Shown here: piece after piece, positions 26,773 through 35,857 of the stretch
Layout of the letters: each line of letters begins with the position of its first letter
Position numbering within the stretch: the first letter of the stretch is position 1
From: Mycolicibacterium aurum
GTDB lineage: Bacteria > Actinomycetota > Actinomycetes > Mycobacteriales > Mycobacteriaceae
Reading direction: 5' to 3'
DNA length: 64,000 bases
NCBI RefSeq assembly: GCF_900637195.1
Contig: NZ_LR134356.1
Coordinates: 372,001-436,000, forward strand
The notes under the pieces: model-generated
What the model was told of the DNA's origin: nothing
The model's database searches: none
What the model saw: only the letters and a program-made list of their open reading frames with translations
Position numbers and translations under genes: made by a program

Positions 26773-27689
26773 ACGTCCGGCTCACCCTCGCCGCGCTGGT
26801 CGTCATCCCGGCGGCGATGGCCTTCCCGTGGCAGTCCACATCACAGCGCTGGCTGCTCGGTGTCGCCGTCGCGATCGTCGTCGTGCTGTTCGCCTGGTGG
26901 CGTGGCATGTTCGTGACCACCATTGTCGCGCGCCGTCTCGCGATGCTGACCCGTCGTCGCGTTCCCCGCGGCACCAGCAGCTCGGCCGAGTACGCCACCG
27001 TGACGCTCCGCGTAACCCCCCGTGAGACGTCGGAGTTGCCGGTGGCGTTGGTGGCCGGCTACCTGGATCGGTACGGCATCAGCTTCGACAAGGTCCGGAT
27101 CACCGGCCGCGACCGCGGCGCCGTGCGGACCACCTGGATCGCGCTGACCCTCGGCGCGGCGGACAACGTGGCGGCTCTGACCGCGCGGTCCCCGCAGATC
27201 CCGCTGCACGCCACCGCCCAGCTGGCTGCCCGACGGTTGGCCGATCACCTCCGGGAGATCGGGTGGGAGGTGTCCCTCGACGACGCACCGGACGTACCGG
27301 TGGAAGACGGGGGCAGGGAGACCTGGCGTGGTGTCACCGACGGTCGCAGCCATCTGGCCGCGTACCGGATCGCGGTCGACGAGCAGCTGGCCGAGACCCT
27401 GTCGTCGGTGTGGTCGTCGGGCGCCGACGAGACCTGGACGGCCCTCGAGTTCTCCGGCAGCAGAACCCGTCCCGAGGTGGCGGCAGTGTGCGCACTGCGC
27501 ACGGGTGAACGGCCGGGCAGTCGTGCACCGGTCGCCGGTCTGACACCCCAGCACGGCGTGCACGGTTCCTCGCTCACCGCGCTCGCACCGGGATCGGATC
27601 TGCGACTGTCCGCGCATCCGGTGCCGGTTCCGTCGGGGCTGCCTGCCGGGTTGAGCTGGCCGGCCGGCGCCGCGCTCAGTCGAACATGA
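26769..27689 (+). CDS. eccE3: ESX-3 membrane complex protein EccE3
   Basis: The 306-residue last gene of the ESX-3 operon. Two N-terminal transmembrane helices (about 4-20 and 28-45) precede a cytosolic alpha/beta domain with the EccE signature (VALVAGYLDRYGISFDKVRITG, in two segments). EccE sits at the periphery of the type VII core complex. ATGA overlaps the mycP3 stop. The 3' end overlaps the convergent hydrolase gene by 14 bases. Slightly shorter than Rv0292. Confidence 0.92.
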   Translation: MNVRLTLAALVVIPAAMAFPWQSTSQRWLLGVAVAIVVVLFAWWRGMFVTTIVARRLAMLTRRRVPRGTSSSAEYATVTLRVTPRETSELPVALVAGYLDRYGISFDKVRITGRDRGAVRTTWIALTLGAADNVAALTARSPQIPLHATAQLAARRLADHLREIGWEVSLDDAPDVPVEDGGRETWRGVTDGRSHLAAYRIAVDEQLAETLSSVWSSGADETWTALEFSGSRTRPEVAAVCALRTGERPGSRAPVAGLTPQHGVHGSSLTALAPGSDLRLSAHPVPVPSGLPAGLSWPAGAALSRT

Positions 27690-28881
27690 ACTCCCCGAGG
27701 AAGCGCGTCATCCGCCGCAGGTAGTCCGGCTGGCTGACGTGCAGCACATGGTTGCCCGGGAACCAGTGGAACGCGCAGTGATCCCAGTGTTTCCACAACA
27801 GCTCGGCCTGCTCGGGAGGTGCCAGGCGGTCGCCGAGCCCGGCGATGATCAGCCGCCGCTCCTTGGCGGGCAGTGGACGGTAGTTCAGCGGCGACGAGTA
27901 CATGGTTGCGGCGTCGGCCAGTTCGGTGTCCGAACCGGCCAGCCAATCACGCAGCGCGACAACCTTGTTCGCGGGAAACCACTCATCGACCGTGCGGTCG
28001 GGGGTGACCACTGGGACATTGGGGATGACCGCCTGGATCCGGTCGTCGACACTGGCGATCAGCGCCGAGGTGTAGCCGCCGAGTGACATTCCGGTCAGCG
28101 CAATCCGATCGACGCCGGTGAACTCGAGATAGTCGATGATCGAGCGGAAGTCGTGCACCGCCTGTGCCATCGCCTCGGCGAAACCGGCCATCCCGTGCGC
28201 GAAGTACCCGTGCCCGCTGAACGGCGAGTACTTCTCGGCGCGGCGGCCGTGGAACGGCAGGGTGTACAACATGACGTCGTAACCGCAGCGGTAGAACCAC
28301 GGCAGCGAGAAGAACAGTCCGTTGAACAGATACGCCGACCCCATGAACCCGTGGATCAGGCACAGCGTCGGCCGCGGGCCGTCGTCGTGGCGCCAGTGCT
28401 GGGCGTGCACCACGTTGTTGCGCACGTAGCGCGCGCACTGGTCCCGCAGGGCAGGGTTGACGGCCTGGAAGCTGCTCTCGAACCGGATGTTGCGGACGTT
28501 GCCGTGCGCCAACCACTCGGCGATCGGGTTCGCGGGCCGCGTCGACACCCGCGGCGGTGACGCCGGGGCGGGAAACGACAGGTTCGGGTCCTTGGCCGCC
28601 GCCAGCTCGGCATAGAACCTCAGATGGTCCTGTTCGGCGCGGGTCTCGGAACGGCGCAGTGCGGTGGCCACGGATGGGAGCATCGTGGCGCTCAACAGCG
28701 ACGCGATGGACGTGCGCAGCGCCAGGTCCGCGACGGCCGACGAATCCACGATCAGCCGCTGCCGCGTGGTCAGGTCGATCCGGCGCGGCAACCCGCGCGC
28801 GGTGGCGTCTGCGCCGGGGACGTCCGGAACCGGGATGGGCGGCGCCTCATCGGGCACACTGTCGGGTTCCACGTCTGGCAT
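27676..28881 (-). CDS. Alpha/beta hydrolase (Rv0293c-like)
   Basis: A 401-residue protein, near the 400 residues of Rv0293c and in the same place next to ESX-3. A Pro/Asp-rich N-terminus (1-45) precedes a helical region and a hydrolase domain: the oxyanion loop CLIHGFMGSAYLFNG, nucleophile elbow TGMSLGGYTSALIAS, acid region IAGLGDRLAPP and His in FPGNHVLH. It resembles esterases or dipeptidyl peptidase-like hydrolases; substrate unknown. The start is ATG 28881, because the upstream open frame runs through the divergent tam gene. Thirty-eight bases separate it from the tam start. Confidence 0.85.
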   Translation of the reverse strand: MPDVEPDSVPDEAPPIPVPDVPGADATARGLPRRIDLTTRQRLIVDSSAVADLALRTSIASLLSATMLPSVATALRRSETRAEQDHLRFYAELAAAKDPNLSFPAPASPPRVSTRPANPIAEWLAHGNVRNIRFESSFQAVNPALRDQCARYVRNNVVHAQHWRHDDGPRPTLCLIHGFMGSAYLFNGLFFSLPWFYRCGYDVMLYTLPFHGRRAEKYSPFSGHGYFAHGMAGFAEAMAQAVHDFRSIIDYLEFTGVDRIALTGMSLGGYTSALIASVDDRIQAVIPNVPVVTPDRTVDEWFPANKVVALRDWLAGSDTELADAATMYSSPLNYRPLPAKERRLIIAGLGDRLAPPEQAELLWKHWDHCAFHWFPGNHVLHVSQPDYLRRMTRFLGEFMFD

Positions 28882-28919
28882 GCTAACCGCGCGTCGATGC
28901 GAAGTGTCAGACTGTCGCC

Positions 28920-29687
28920 ATGTGGAACCCGGACGTCTACCTGACCTTCGCCGACCACCGTGGCAGGCCCTACTACGATCTGCTGGCACGGGTCGGGGCC
29001 CGCACTCCACGCCGCATCGTCGATCTGGGCTGCGGGCCGGGCAATCTCACCGAGACGCTGTCGGTGCGCTGGCCCGACGCCGCGATCGAGGCCTGGGACT
29101 CGTCCCCGGAGATGGTGGAGTCCGCGCGGGCACGGGGCGTCGACGCGAGAGTGGGCGACGTCCGCGACTGGACTCCGGCGCCCGACACCGACGTCGTGGT
29201 CAGCAATGCGACGTTGCACTGGGTGCCCGAGCATGCCGAGCTGCTGGTCCGCTGGGCCGCGCAACTCGCCGAGGGGTCGTGGCTCGCCTTCCAGGTCCCG
29301 GGGAACTTCGATGCGCCGTCCCATCAGGCTGTGCGCGACCTGGTGCGCCGGCCGGAGTGGTCAGAACTGTTGCGCGACTTTCCTTTCGAGAAGTCGGAAG
29401 TTGTGAGGACGGCCGACGGCTACGCCGGGCTTCTGACCGACGCCGGCTGCGCGGTCGACGCCTGGGAGACCACCTATGTGCACGAGCTGACCGGGGCGAA
29501 CCCGGTGCTGGAATGGATCCACGGCACGGCGCTGCGGCCGGTGCGCGCCGCCCTGTCGGACGAGCAGTGGGCGCAGTTTCGCGATGAGCTGATCCCCGTG
29601 CTCGACGTCGCCTATCCCGTCCGCTCCGACGGCATCACGTTCTTCCCGTTTCGGCGGATATTCGTTGTCGCCCAGGTGAAGGACTAG
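28920..29687 (+). CDS. tam: Trans-aconitate 2-methyltransferase
   Basis: A 255-residue class I SAM-dependent methyltransferase matching Rv0294/Tam. SAM motif I is [11 protein letters not shown] (34-44), and the acidic loop is [26 protein letters not shown] is the family's motif IV and post-motif block, highly characteristic of trans-aconitate methyltransferases. It detoxifies trans-aconitate, an aconitase inhibitor, by methyl-esterification in the cytosol. Starts ATG 28920, divergent from the Rv0293c-like gene; its stop overlaps the convergent cysNC by 4 bases. Confidence 0.92.
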   Translation: MWNPDVYLTFADHRGRPYYDLLARVGARTPRRIVDLGCGPGNLTETLSVRWPDAAIEAWDSSPEMVESARARGVDARVGDVRDWTPAPDTDVVVSNATLHWVPEHAELLVRWAAQLAEGSWLAFQVPGNFDAPSHQAVRDLVRRPEWSELLRDFPFEKSEVVRTADGYAGLLTDAGCAVDAWETTYVHELTGANPVLEWIHGTALRPVRAALSDEQWAQFRDELIPVLDVAYPVRSDGITFFPFRRIFVVAQVKD

Positions 29688-31549
29688 CGGCGCTGGTCGA
29701 GCAGCTCGATGACCTGCGCCACCAGCTGATCGATGTCTGCGCCGGTGGTGTCGAGCACCAGGTCGGCGTTGTCGGGAGGCTCGTAGGGCGCGTCGACGCC
29801 GGTGAGCCCCTTCAGTTCGCCCGCCCGCGCCCGGGCGTACAGCCCCTTCGGGTCACGTTTCTCGCACTCCTCCCGCGGCGTCGCGACATAGACCTCGATG
29901 AACGGGAGCTTCGCCGCGTCGTTGAGGGCCCGCGCGATCTCACGGTCGGACTTCAGCGGCGACACCAGGGACGCGAGCGCGACCACACCCGCGTCGGCGA
30001 ACAACCGAGTGAGATGCCCGACCCTGCGGATGTTCTCGGCGCGGTCACCCGCGGAGAAGCCGAGGTCGTCGGACAGGCCGTGGCGGATGTTGTCGCCGTC
30101 GAGCAGGTAGGCGACCTGACCCGAATCGACCAACGCCCGCTCCACCGCCACGGCGACGGTCGACTTACCCGACGCCGGTAGACCCGTGAACCAGATGGTC
30201 GCGCCGCGCTGCCCGGTGGCCGCCCTTCGGTAGTCCCGTTCCAGAGACGAGGGATGCCAACGGATGTCATTGCGTGTCTGCTCACCGGGTTTCACCTCAC
30301 GGGGCTCGACGATGGTCCCCGCACCCACGGTGTCGTTGGACGTCTCGTCGATGAGGATGAACGCGCCGCTGTCGCGATTCTCGGTATACGGGTCGGCGAC
30401 CACGATCGAGCTGGTGCGCAGCGTCACCACCCCGATGTCGTTGAGGACCAATTCCACCGGGTTGTCGAGCTCGTCGAGCGTCTCGGGGTCGAGCCTGGAG
30501 TGCAGCGTCTGCACGGTGGCACGGACCGTGCGGGTGCCCTGCTTGAGAGCCAGTCGATCGCCCGCGCGCAGCGGAGCGTCGCGGAACCAGCACACGGTGG
30601 CGTCGAGCTCGCGGGCCAGCACCGGCAGCGTCGCATCGTCGGCCCCGCTGACGAACACATCACCCCGACCGACGTCGATGTCATCGGCGAGCTCGATCGA
30701 GACCGACAGGGGTGCAACGGCTGTCGGGCGCTCGTCGTCGAGGGTGTCGACTGCCGTGACGGTCGATCGGGTGCCGGCAGGAAGGCTGATGACGGAATCC
30801 CCGACGCTCAGCGTGCCGGCGGCCAATCGGCCCGTGTAGCGGCGGCGCTGGTGTGGGCTCGGTCGGGACACCCACTGCACCGGAAGGCGCAGGCTGCGCG
30901 ACTCCGCATGCGGTGCGGTCAGTTCCACCGACTCGAGGTACTCCAGCAGGGCTGGTCCCTGGTACCACGGCGTGTTGTCCGACCGGTGCACGACGTTGTC
31001 GCCGAGCTTCGCCGCGACGGGGATGACGGTGATCTCGGCGTCGCCGAGCCGCGCAGCCACCCGCTGCAGCTCCACCTCCACCTCGCGGAATCGACCCTCG
31101 TCGAAATCGACCAGGTCGATCTTGTTGACCGCTGCGACAAAGTGCTTGATACCCAACAGCTTCGCGATTCGAGCATGGCGGTTGGTCTGGCGCAGCACGC
31201 CGGCGCGGGCATCCACCAGGAGCACGGCGACATGCGCGTTGGAGGCTCCGGTGAACATGTTCCTGGTGTAGCGCTCGTGTCCGGGGGTGTCGGTCAGGAT
31301 GTAACTGCGGTTCTCGGTCGAGAAGAACCGGTAGGCGACATCGATGGTGATGCCCTGTTCGCGTTCGGCGCGCAGACCGTCGGACAGCGCGGCGAGGTCG
31401 GCCACCCCCTCCTCGTCGGTCACCGCCTCCAGATGATCCAGCGGCAGGCTGTCGGTATCGTGCAGCAGCCGTCCGATCAGCGTGCTCTTGCCGTCGTCGA
31501 CCGATCCCGCGGTGGTGATCCGCAGCAGCTGTCGTGTGGTGGCGCTCAT
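29684..31549 (-). CDS. cysNC: Bifunctional sulfate adenylyltransferase subunit 1 / APS kinase CysNC
   Basis: A 621-residue fusion. The N-terminal CysN GTPase (about 1-430) has the P-loop GSVDDGKST (15-23), DTPGHERY (G3) and NKIDL (G4), followed by two EF-Tu-like beta barrels. The C-terminal APS kinase (about 440-621) has its P-loop GLPASGKST at 456-464 and [16 protein letters not shown] downstream. With CysD it makes APS from sulfate and ATP, driven by GTP hydrolysis; the APS kinase domain then phosphorylates APS to PAPS. It is the last gene of an stf0-cysD-cysNC unit. Its start codon ends a chain of duplicated TGATG junctions. The same fusion is Rv1286 in M. tuberculosis, where from memory it lies elsewhere in the genome. 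Confidence 0.95.
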   Translation of the reverse strand: MSATTRQLLRITTAGSVDDGKSTLIGRLLHDTDSLPLDHLEAVTDEEGVADLAALSDGLRAEREQGITIDVAYRFFSTENRSYILTDTPGHERYTRNMFTGASNAHVAVLLVDARAGVLRQTNRHARIAKLLGIKHFVAAVNKIDLVDFDEGRFREVEVELQRVAARLGDAEITVIPVAAKLGDNVVHRSDNTPWYQGPALLEYLESVELTAPHAESRSLRLPVQWVSRPSPHQRRRYTGRLAAGTLSVGDSVISLPAGTRSTVTAVDTLDDERPTAVAPLSVSIELADDIDVGRGDVFVSGADDATLPVLARELDATVCWFRDAPLRAGDRLALKQGTRTVRATVQTLHSRLDPETLDELDNPVELVLNDIGVVTLRTSSIVVADPYTENRDSGAFILIDETSNDTVGAGTIVEPREVKPGEQTRNDIRWHPSSLERDYRRAATGQRGATIWFTGLPASGKSTVAVAVERALVDSGQVAYLLDGDNIRHGLSDDLGFSAGDRAENIRRVGHLTRLFADAGVVALASLVSPLKSDREIARALNDAAKLPFIEVYVATPREECEKRDPKGLYARARAGELKGLTGVDAPYEPPDNADLVLDTTGADIDQLVAQVIELLDQRR

Positions 31550-31581
31550 CAGTATCCTCGCTTCTTCGCGCGAGCGCTCAT
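31549..31581 (-). CDS. 10-codon mini-ORF 2 between cysD and cysNC
   Basis: Encodes the same decapeptide [10 protein letters not shown] as mini-ORF 1, with one synonymous base difference in the Arg codon (CGG to CGA). Its stop overlaps the cysNC ATG at 31549, preceded by GAGGA five bases before it. It may pass ribosomes from cysD to cysNC; whether it is translated is unknown. Confidence 0.35.
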   Translation of the reverse strand: MSARAKKRGY

Positions 31582-31613
31582 CAGTATCCCCGCTTCTTCG
31601 CGCGAGCGCTCAT
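31581..31613 (-). CDS. 10-codon mini-ORF 1 between cysD and cysNC
   Basis: Reads [10 protein letters not shown] then stop. Its ATG overlaps the cysD stop (TGATG), and its own stop overlaps the start of mini-ORF 2 in the same way. It is created by the tandem duplication of the junction; the peptide's KKRGY tail resembles the CysD C-terminus (KREGYF). Translation is plausible by coupling, but a function is not shown. Confidence 0.35.
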   Translation of the reverse strand: MSARAKKRGY

Positions 31614-32533
31614 CAGAAATACCCCTCGCGCTTGCGGTCTTCCATCGCCGCCGCCGACGTCCTGTCGTCGGCCCGGGTCTCGCCGCGCTCGGAGACCGTG
31701 GCAGCGGAGATCTCGGAGATCACCTTGTCGATGGTCGTCGCCCGGGAGCGCACCGCGCCGGTGATGGTCAGGTCACCCACCGTGCGGTAGCGGACCCATT
31801 CGACCGACGAGGTCTCGCCGTCGTTCGGCCGGGCGTACTCGGAGACGGCGAGCAGGATCCCGTCCCGCTCGAACACCTCACGCTCGTGGGCGAAGTAGAT
31901 GGACGGCAACTCGAGCTTCTCCAACTCGATGTAGCGCCAGATGTCGAGCTCGGTCCAGTTGCTCAGCGGGAACACCCGAACCTGTTCCCCGCGGCGGATC
32001 CGGCCGTTGTAGAGCGACCACGGCTCGGGACGCTGAGCGCGCGGGTCCCATTGACCGAACTCGTCGCGGAAGCTGAGGATGCGTTCCTTGGCGCGGGCCC
32101 GCTCTTCGTCGCGACGCGCTCCGCCGAACGCCGCGTCGAAGCGGCCGGCCTCCAACGCGTCGAGCAGCGTGCGGGTCTGCTGCCGGTTGCGTGAGCCCAG
32201 TGGTCCGGGGTCGGCCACCCGGCCGGAGTCGATGGTCTCCTGCACCGACGCGACGATCAGCTTGTGCCCTTCCCACGTCACCCGCCGGTCGCGAAATTCG
32301 ATCACCTCGTCGAAGTTGTGCCCGGTGTCGACGTGCATGACGGGGAACGGCAGCGGTCCGGGCCGAAAAGCCTTCTCCGCCAGACGGAGAAGGACGATCG
32401 AGTCCTTTCCTGCCGAGAACAGCAGCACGGGCCGCTCCAGCTCGGCCACCACCTCGCGGATGATGTGCACGGCCTCGGCTTCGAGCAGCCGGAGCTCGTC
32501 CACGCGGACGGCGTCGTCGGTGTCTGTCGTCAT
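31613..32533 (-). CDS. cysD: Sulfate adenylyltransferase subunit 2 CysD
   Basis: A 306-residue PP-loop ATP pyrophosphatase. The PP-loop is LLFSAGKDS (37-45). Other family blocks are [35 protein letters not shown] and [16 protein letters not shown]. It forms the adenylyltransferase with CysN. The start is ATG 32533: ATGA overlaps the stf0 stop, and GGGAGGG lies upstream. The longer open frame is an antisense-like reading through stf0. The C-terminus REGYF is typical of CysD, so the protein is complete. Confidence 0.95.
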   Translation of the reverse strand: MTTDTDDAVRVDELRLLEAEAVHIIREVVAELERPVLLFSAGKDSIVLLRLAEKAFRPGPLPFPVMHVDTGHNFDEVIEFRDRRVTWEGHKLIVASVQETIDSGRVADPGPLGSRNRQQTRTLLDALEAGRFDAAFGGARRDEERARAKERILSFRDEFGQWDPRAQRPEPWSLYNGRIRRGEQVRVFPLSNWTELDIWRYIELEKLELPSIYFAHEREVFERDGILLAVSEYARPNDGETSSVEWVRYRTVGDLTITGAVRSRATTIDKVISEISAATVSERGETRADDRTSAAAMEDRKREGYF

Positions 32534-33333
32534 GTGGGAAGACCCTCCCTCTCTGCGTCGGCGCGATAGCGGTCCACCCATTCGTCGGACCGCTGATCGG
32601 CCTGGCGCTCCAGCGCCGGTGCGGGCGCCAGGCGCGGATCCTGCCCGATCCTCTCCAACACCTCGGCGACCACCTGGGTGAGATTGCGCCACAGCACCGG
32701 GTAGGGCACATCGATGGGCTGGACGTTCTCCTCGGCGAACCAGTTGCGCCAGCCGGCATCCTGGGCCCGCAGCATCGTCACCACGTGTGCAATCGCCCCG
32801 GCGTGATACTCGGCACGTGCATCGCGCACCGGGTCGGGCCTGCCGCGCCAGACCCGGGTCTGGACCGCCCGCCAGAACGAAACCGCCTGCGAGACAACGT
32901 CCGGTCGATAGACATGGATGAGAACGGGGTCGCTGCCGACGACGTCGCGGATGGCGGAGAGCAGCCCGGTCCCGGAACGGTCGGGCAAGCCTGCGGCGCG
33001 CTGCAACAGTAGCGGCGTCTGGTTCCACATCAGCTTGCCGCCCCAGATGCCGTTCGGGGTCCGCCCGACGGTGCGGATGTAGTCCCGCCAGATCTCCGGT
33101 GGGGCCAGATCGGGCTTGCCCTCGTCGAGCGGGTCCAGCAGCCGCAGGATCGATTCGTCCTCGACGCCCTCGAACCATTGGCGCGGCTGCGGCGACTGAC
33201 TGGTGGTCGGCAGATACTGGAAGAACTCGCCGGGCTCGCCGGCCACCCCGGTCGCCCGCAGCGATTCCACCAGCAACGTGCTGCCGCTGCGCTGAGAGGC
33301 GAGCACCAGGTACGCCGTCGGGCTGGCTGACAT
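32530..33333 (-). CDS. stf0: Stf0-type trehalose 2-sulfotransferase
   Basis: A 267-residue sulfotransferase, the same length as Rv0295c/Stf0. The 5'-phosphosulfate loop is [11 protein letters not shown] (11-21), and Glu36 in [11 protein letters not shown] aligns with the catalytic base of mycobacterial Stf0. Downstream blocks include GGKLMWNQ and [17 protein letters not shown], with the 3'-phosphate contacts. Stf0 transfers sulfate from PAPS to the 2-position of trehalose. The start is ATG 33333 ([17 protein letters not shown]). It overlaps cysD in ATGA, so donor synthesis and use are coupled in one transcript. Confidence 0.92.
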   Translation of the reverse strand: MSASPTAYLVLASQRSGSTLLVESLRATGVAGEPGEFFQYLPTTSQSPQPRQWFEGVEDESILRLLDPLDEGKPDLAPPEIWRDYIRTVGRTPNGIWGGKLMWNQTPLLLQRAAGLPDRSGTGLLSAIRDVVGSDPVLIHVYRPDVVSQAVSFWRAVQTRVWRGRPDPVRDARAEYHAGAIAHVVTMLRAQDAGWRNWFAEENVQPIDVPYPVLWRNLTQVVAEVLERIGQDPRLAPAPALERQADQRSDEWVDRYRADAEREGLPT

Positions 33334-33340
33334 GCGCGAG

Positions 33341-33346
33341 AGCTTA
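33341..33346 (-). promoter_or_regulatory. Candidate -10 element for leaderless stf0
   Basis: On the minus strand, TAAGCT (TANNNT type) ends 7 bases before the stf0 ATG. This fits a leaderless transcript starting at the start codon, common in mycobacteria. No clear -35 hexamer is visible. Confidence 0.3.
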
Positions 33347-33399
33347 ACCCCAATCGCCTGAGGCAGCACCACCGGGATTTGCGATCGTGCTGAGTGAAA

Positions 33400-34770
33400 C
33401 TATTGTGCGGCGCCGCGATCTTGATCGAGGCCGCGCTCGACGGCAGTGGCTGAGCGACTTGGGATCTCGAGTTTGTTGATGTGGGCGTAGGTCTGCGTAT
33501 AGCGGTCGGCGATGCGGCTGCCCGCGAAGTCCGACGGGATGACGTCCCTGGTCTTCTGACGCCATTCGTTGAGCAGCAGGGCCAGCTCGGTGCCGACAGC
33601 CTCGGCCCTCTCGGTGGCCTCGGGGCCCAGCAAATTGGTTGTCTCGGTGGGGTCGGCCTTCAGGTCGTAGAGCTCGCGTTCCGGCCGTGGAGTGCAGGCC
33701 AGCGGTTCGACGACGCGCCCCGGTGCGCTGTCGGCGATGTCCCACGGCAGATCGAGCAACGGCCGTACCGCGTAGTTCTCGATGTAGCTGTAGTCCTTGG
33801 TGCGGATCGCGCGGATCGGATCGAACGAATCGTGGTAGGTCTTCATGGTGTAGACCTCGGTGCGCGCAGGGTCGGCTCCGTCGGTCAATTGTGTTGCGTG
33901 GGAGAGCCCCTCCACATCCGGCGGGATGTCGAGACCGAGCAGTTCGAGCAGCGTGGGCACCAGGTCGACGCCACTGAAGAGTTCGTCGTAGATCCTCGGT
34001 GTCGCGGCACCGCCGCGCGGCGGCCGCACGATCAGCGCGATACCCGTACCCGCGTCGTACAACGTGGACTTCGCACGGGGGAGGGCGGGCCCGTGGTCGG
34101 TGACGAAGACGACCCACGTGGTGCGGTCGAGCCCGGTCTGCTCCAGCCTGTCGAGGAGCTGACCCACCGCGGCATCGGCGACGGTGATCGCTCCGTAGAA
34201 GTCGGCGAGATCCTGCCGGATGTCGGCGGTGTCGGGCAGGTAGTCGGGCAGCGTGACCGCCTCGGCCTCGGCGGGTTCATAGCGGTCGTGCGGATAGGGC
34301 CGGTGCGTTTCGAAGAAGCCGGTGGTCAGCAGGAACGGCTCTTTCGGCGCGTCGCCGAGCCATCGTGTCGCCTGCTCGACGACATATTCGCAGTACGAGT
34401 TGGACACGTCGAACTCGTCGAATCCCAGCCTGGCCGGGTACGAGGTTTCGTGTTGCATACCGAAAAGTGCTGTGTACCAGCCATGTTCGGACAGCAACTG
34501 GGGGAGTGTGCGGACCTCGGGCCGGTACTCCCAGCCGTGATGGGCCAGGCCCACCAGGCCGTTGCTCTGTGGGTAGCGCCCGGTGAACAACGAGCCGCGC
34601 GACGGTGAGCACAGTGGCGCGGTGGCATGCGCGGAGGTGAACAGTGTGCCTTCGGCGGCCAGTTGGTCCAGTCTCGGGCTGTCGACGTCGGCGTGCCCGT
34701 ACGCACCGAGATAGCGGCCGAGGTCGTGCCAGTGCACGAGCAGAACGTTGTCTCGGCGTGGTGTGGTCAC
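33400..34770 (-). CDS. Type I sulfatase (Rv0296c-like)
   Basis: A 456-residue sulfatase, near Rv0296c in size and position. The formylglycine motif is CSPSR (C54-R58, in APLCSPSRGSLFTG), so Cys54 should be oxidised to formylglycine. Further metal-site blocks are TGFFETHRPYPHD and VVFVTDHGPALPRAKSTLYD. There is no signal peptide, so it is probably cytoplasmic. The expected reaction is hydrolysis of a sulfate ester. It lies upstream of stf0 on the same strand; it may recycle sulfated metabolites, but the substrate is not known. Confidence 0.9.
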   Translation of the reverse strand: MTTPRRDNVLLVHWHDLGRYLGAYGHADVDSPRLDQLAAEGTLFTSAHATAPLCSPSRGSLFTGRYPQSNGLVGLAHHGWEYRPEVRTLPQLLSEHGWYTALFGMQHETSYPARLGFDEFDVSNSYCEYVVEQATRWLGDAPKEPFLLTTGFFETHRPYPHDRYEPAEAEAVTLPDYLPDTADIRQDLADFYGAITVADAAVGQLLDRLEQTGLDRTTWVVFVTDHGPALPRAKSTLYDAGTGIALIVRPPRGGAATPRIYDELFSGVDLVPTLLELLGLDIPPDVEGLSHATQLTDGADPARTEVYTMKTYHDSFDPIRAIRTKDYSYIENYAVRPLLDLPWDIADSAPGRVVEPLACTPRPERELYDLKADPTETTNLLGPEATERAEAVGTELALLLNEWRQKTRDVIPSDFAGSRIADRYTQTYAHINKLEIPSRSATAVERGLDQDRGAAQ

Positions 34771-34817
34771 GGGTTCCTTTCCTGTGTCGACACCGTGTGC
34801 GGGGAAAGCGCGAAGGA

Positions 34818-35300
34818 TTACGGGTGGTAGGGCACCCCGACGGCACGGAAGACGAATTCCGGGGGTGCGTCGAAGGCCAGCGACGTGCGGGGCACCTGCG
34901 CCAGCACATCCTGCGGGATCTCGTCCTTGTAGTGCAGGGACAGCTCGCCCGAGCAGCGAGAGTCGACGGCGGCGACGTCGACCTCCAGGGTCAGGCCGGT
35001 GCGCGACAGTTCGGCTTTGACAGCGCCGGTCTGCGGGGCGTCGAAGCGGTGGTCCATAGTCCGGCCGGCGAGCTTGGGCACCGACGACAGCGTCGCGAGC
35101 ACCCGCTCGTTGGTGATGACCAGCGAGCCGACGTAGCTCGCGATGCTGCCCCCGGAGCGCAGACCCGGCACGGTGCCCCGGAAGCGGCGGGTGACGGGGA
35201 CGTACTCGGCGAGGAACAGCACTCCCTCGGCATCGACCTCAGCGCGCAGGGCGCTGGGAAGCCTGCCGATTCGGAACAGCTTCCGAAGAAATACGGCCAT
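34818..35300 (-). CDS. 160-residue protein of unknown function, paralogue A
   Basis: I do not recognise a named family. It starts MAVFLRKLFRIGRLPSALRAEVDAEGV and is probably soluble, mostly beta-strand judged by its alternating pattern. It shares length and a clear residue pattern with the next gene upstream: LRxLFRIGxLP, RFxGxxPGxRS, LVxTNxRxLATxS, TGAVxxxLSxTGLTL, DVLAxVPxxxLAFDxPPxFVxxxxGVP. The two are a tandem duplication. It sits upstream of the sulfatase with 47 bases between. Confidence 0.75.
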   Translation of the reverse strand: MAVFLRKLFRIGRLPSALRAEVDAEGVLFLAEYVPVTRRFRGTVPGLRSGGSIASYVGSLVITNERVLATLSSVPKLAGRTMDHRFDAPQTGAVKAELSRTGLTLEVDVAAVDSRCSGELSLHYKDEIPQDVLAQVPRTSLAFDAPPEFVFRAVGVPYHP

Positions 35301-35314
35301 GCACGAACGGTAGC

Positions 35315-35797
35315 TCAGCCACGCGGCACACCGAGCACGCTGTAGACGAACGTGGGCGGAACGTCGAAGGCGAGCGTGCGCGCGGGCACCCGGGCCAGCA
35401 CGTCGGCCGATAACCCCGTCGTGTACGTCACCGACAGGGTCCCGGAGAACTGCGGGTCGACCGACGACAGGTCGGCGACCTGCAGCGTCAAACCGGTCGC
35501 CGACAGCGTGCCGCTCACCGCGCCCGTCTTCGGCGTAGTCCAGGGCTGATCGACGGCCCGTCCCGACCTACCCGGCAGTGCCGACATGGTCGCCAGCAGT
35601 CGCCGGTTCGTCAGGACCAGCGCTCCGCCGTAGCCGCGCACCAGACCGACCGACCTGCGGCCGGGGATGTGACCGGTGAACCGCGCCGCCACCCCCACGC
35701 ATTCGGACAGATGGATGACGCCCTCGGCCTCGACCTGGGCACGCATGTCGGCGGGAAGTTTGCCGATACGGAACAGCCTGCGCAGCAGTCCGGCCAC
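35315..35797 (-). CDS. 160-residue protein of unknown function, paralogue B
   Basis: Same length as paralogue A and 14 bases before it. I start at GTG 35797 (VAGLLRRLFRIGKLP) because this aligns with the paralogue's start; the longer frame extends antisense through the divergent PAP2 gene. Shared blocks include FRIGxLP near the N-terminus and AFDVPPTFVYSVLGVP at the end. No catalytic residues or membrane segments are evident. A pair that has diverged this far but kept length suggests both are functional, possibly as a heterodimer. Confidence 0.75.
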   Translation of the reverse strand: MAGLLRRLFRIGKLPADMRAQVEAEGVIHLSECVGVAARFTGHIPGRRSVGLVRGYGGALVLTNRRLLATMSALPGRSGRAVDQPWTTPKTGAVSGTLSATGLTLQVADLSSVDPQFSGTLSVTYTTGLSADVLARVPARTLAFDVPPTFVYSVLGVPRG

Positions 35798-35857
35798 AGG
35801 TGCAGCGTAATGGGTCCCGTAATATTTGCCACACGAATTGGTGGTACAGCTTGTCTC

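Larger units (their letters stand above)
31542..31616 (-). repeat. Tandem 32-bp repeat at the cysD-cysNC junction
   Basis: Two full copies (31574-31605 and 31542-31573) and an 11-base partial third (31606-31616) repeat with a 32-base period; the two full copies differ by one base. Each carries, on the minus strand, a Shine-Dalgarno-like GAGGA or GGGGA and a TGATG stop/start. The duplication has inserted two extra start codons between cysD and cysNC. Confidence 0.92.
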
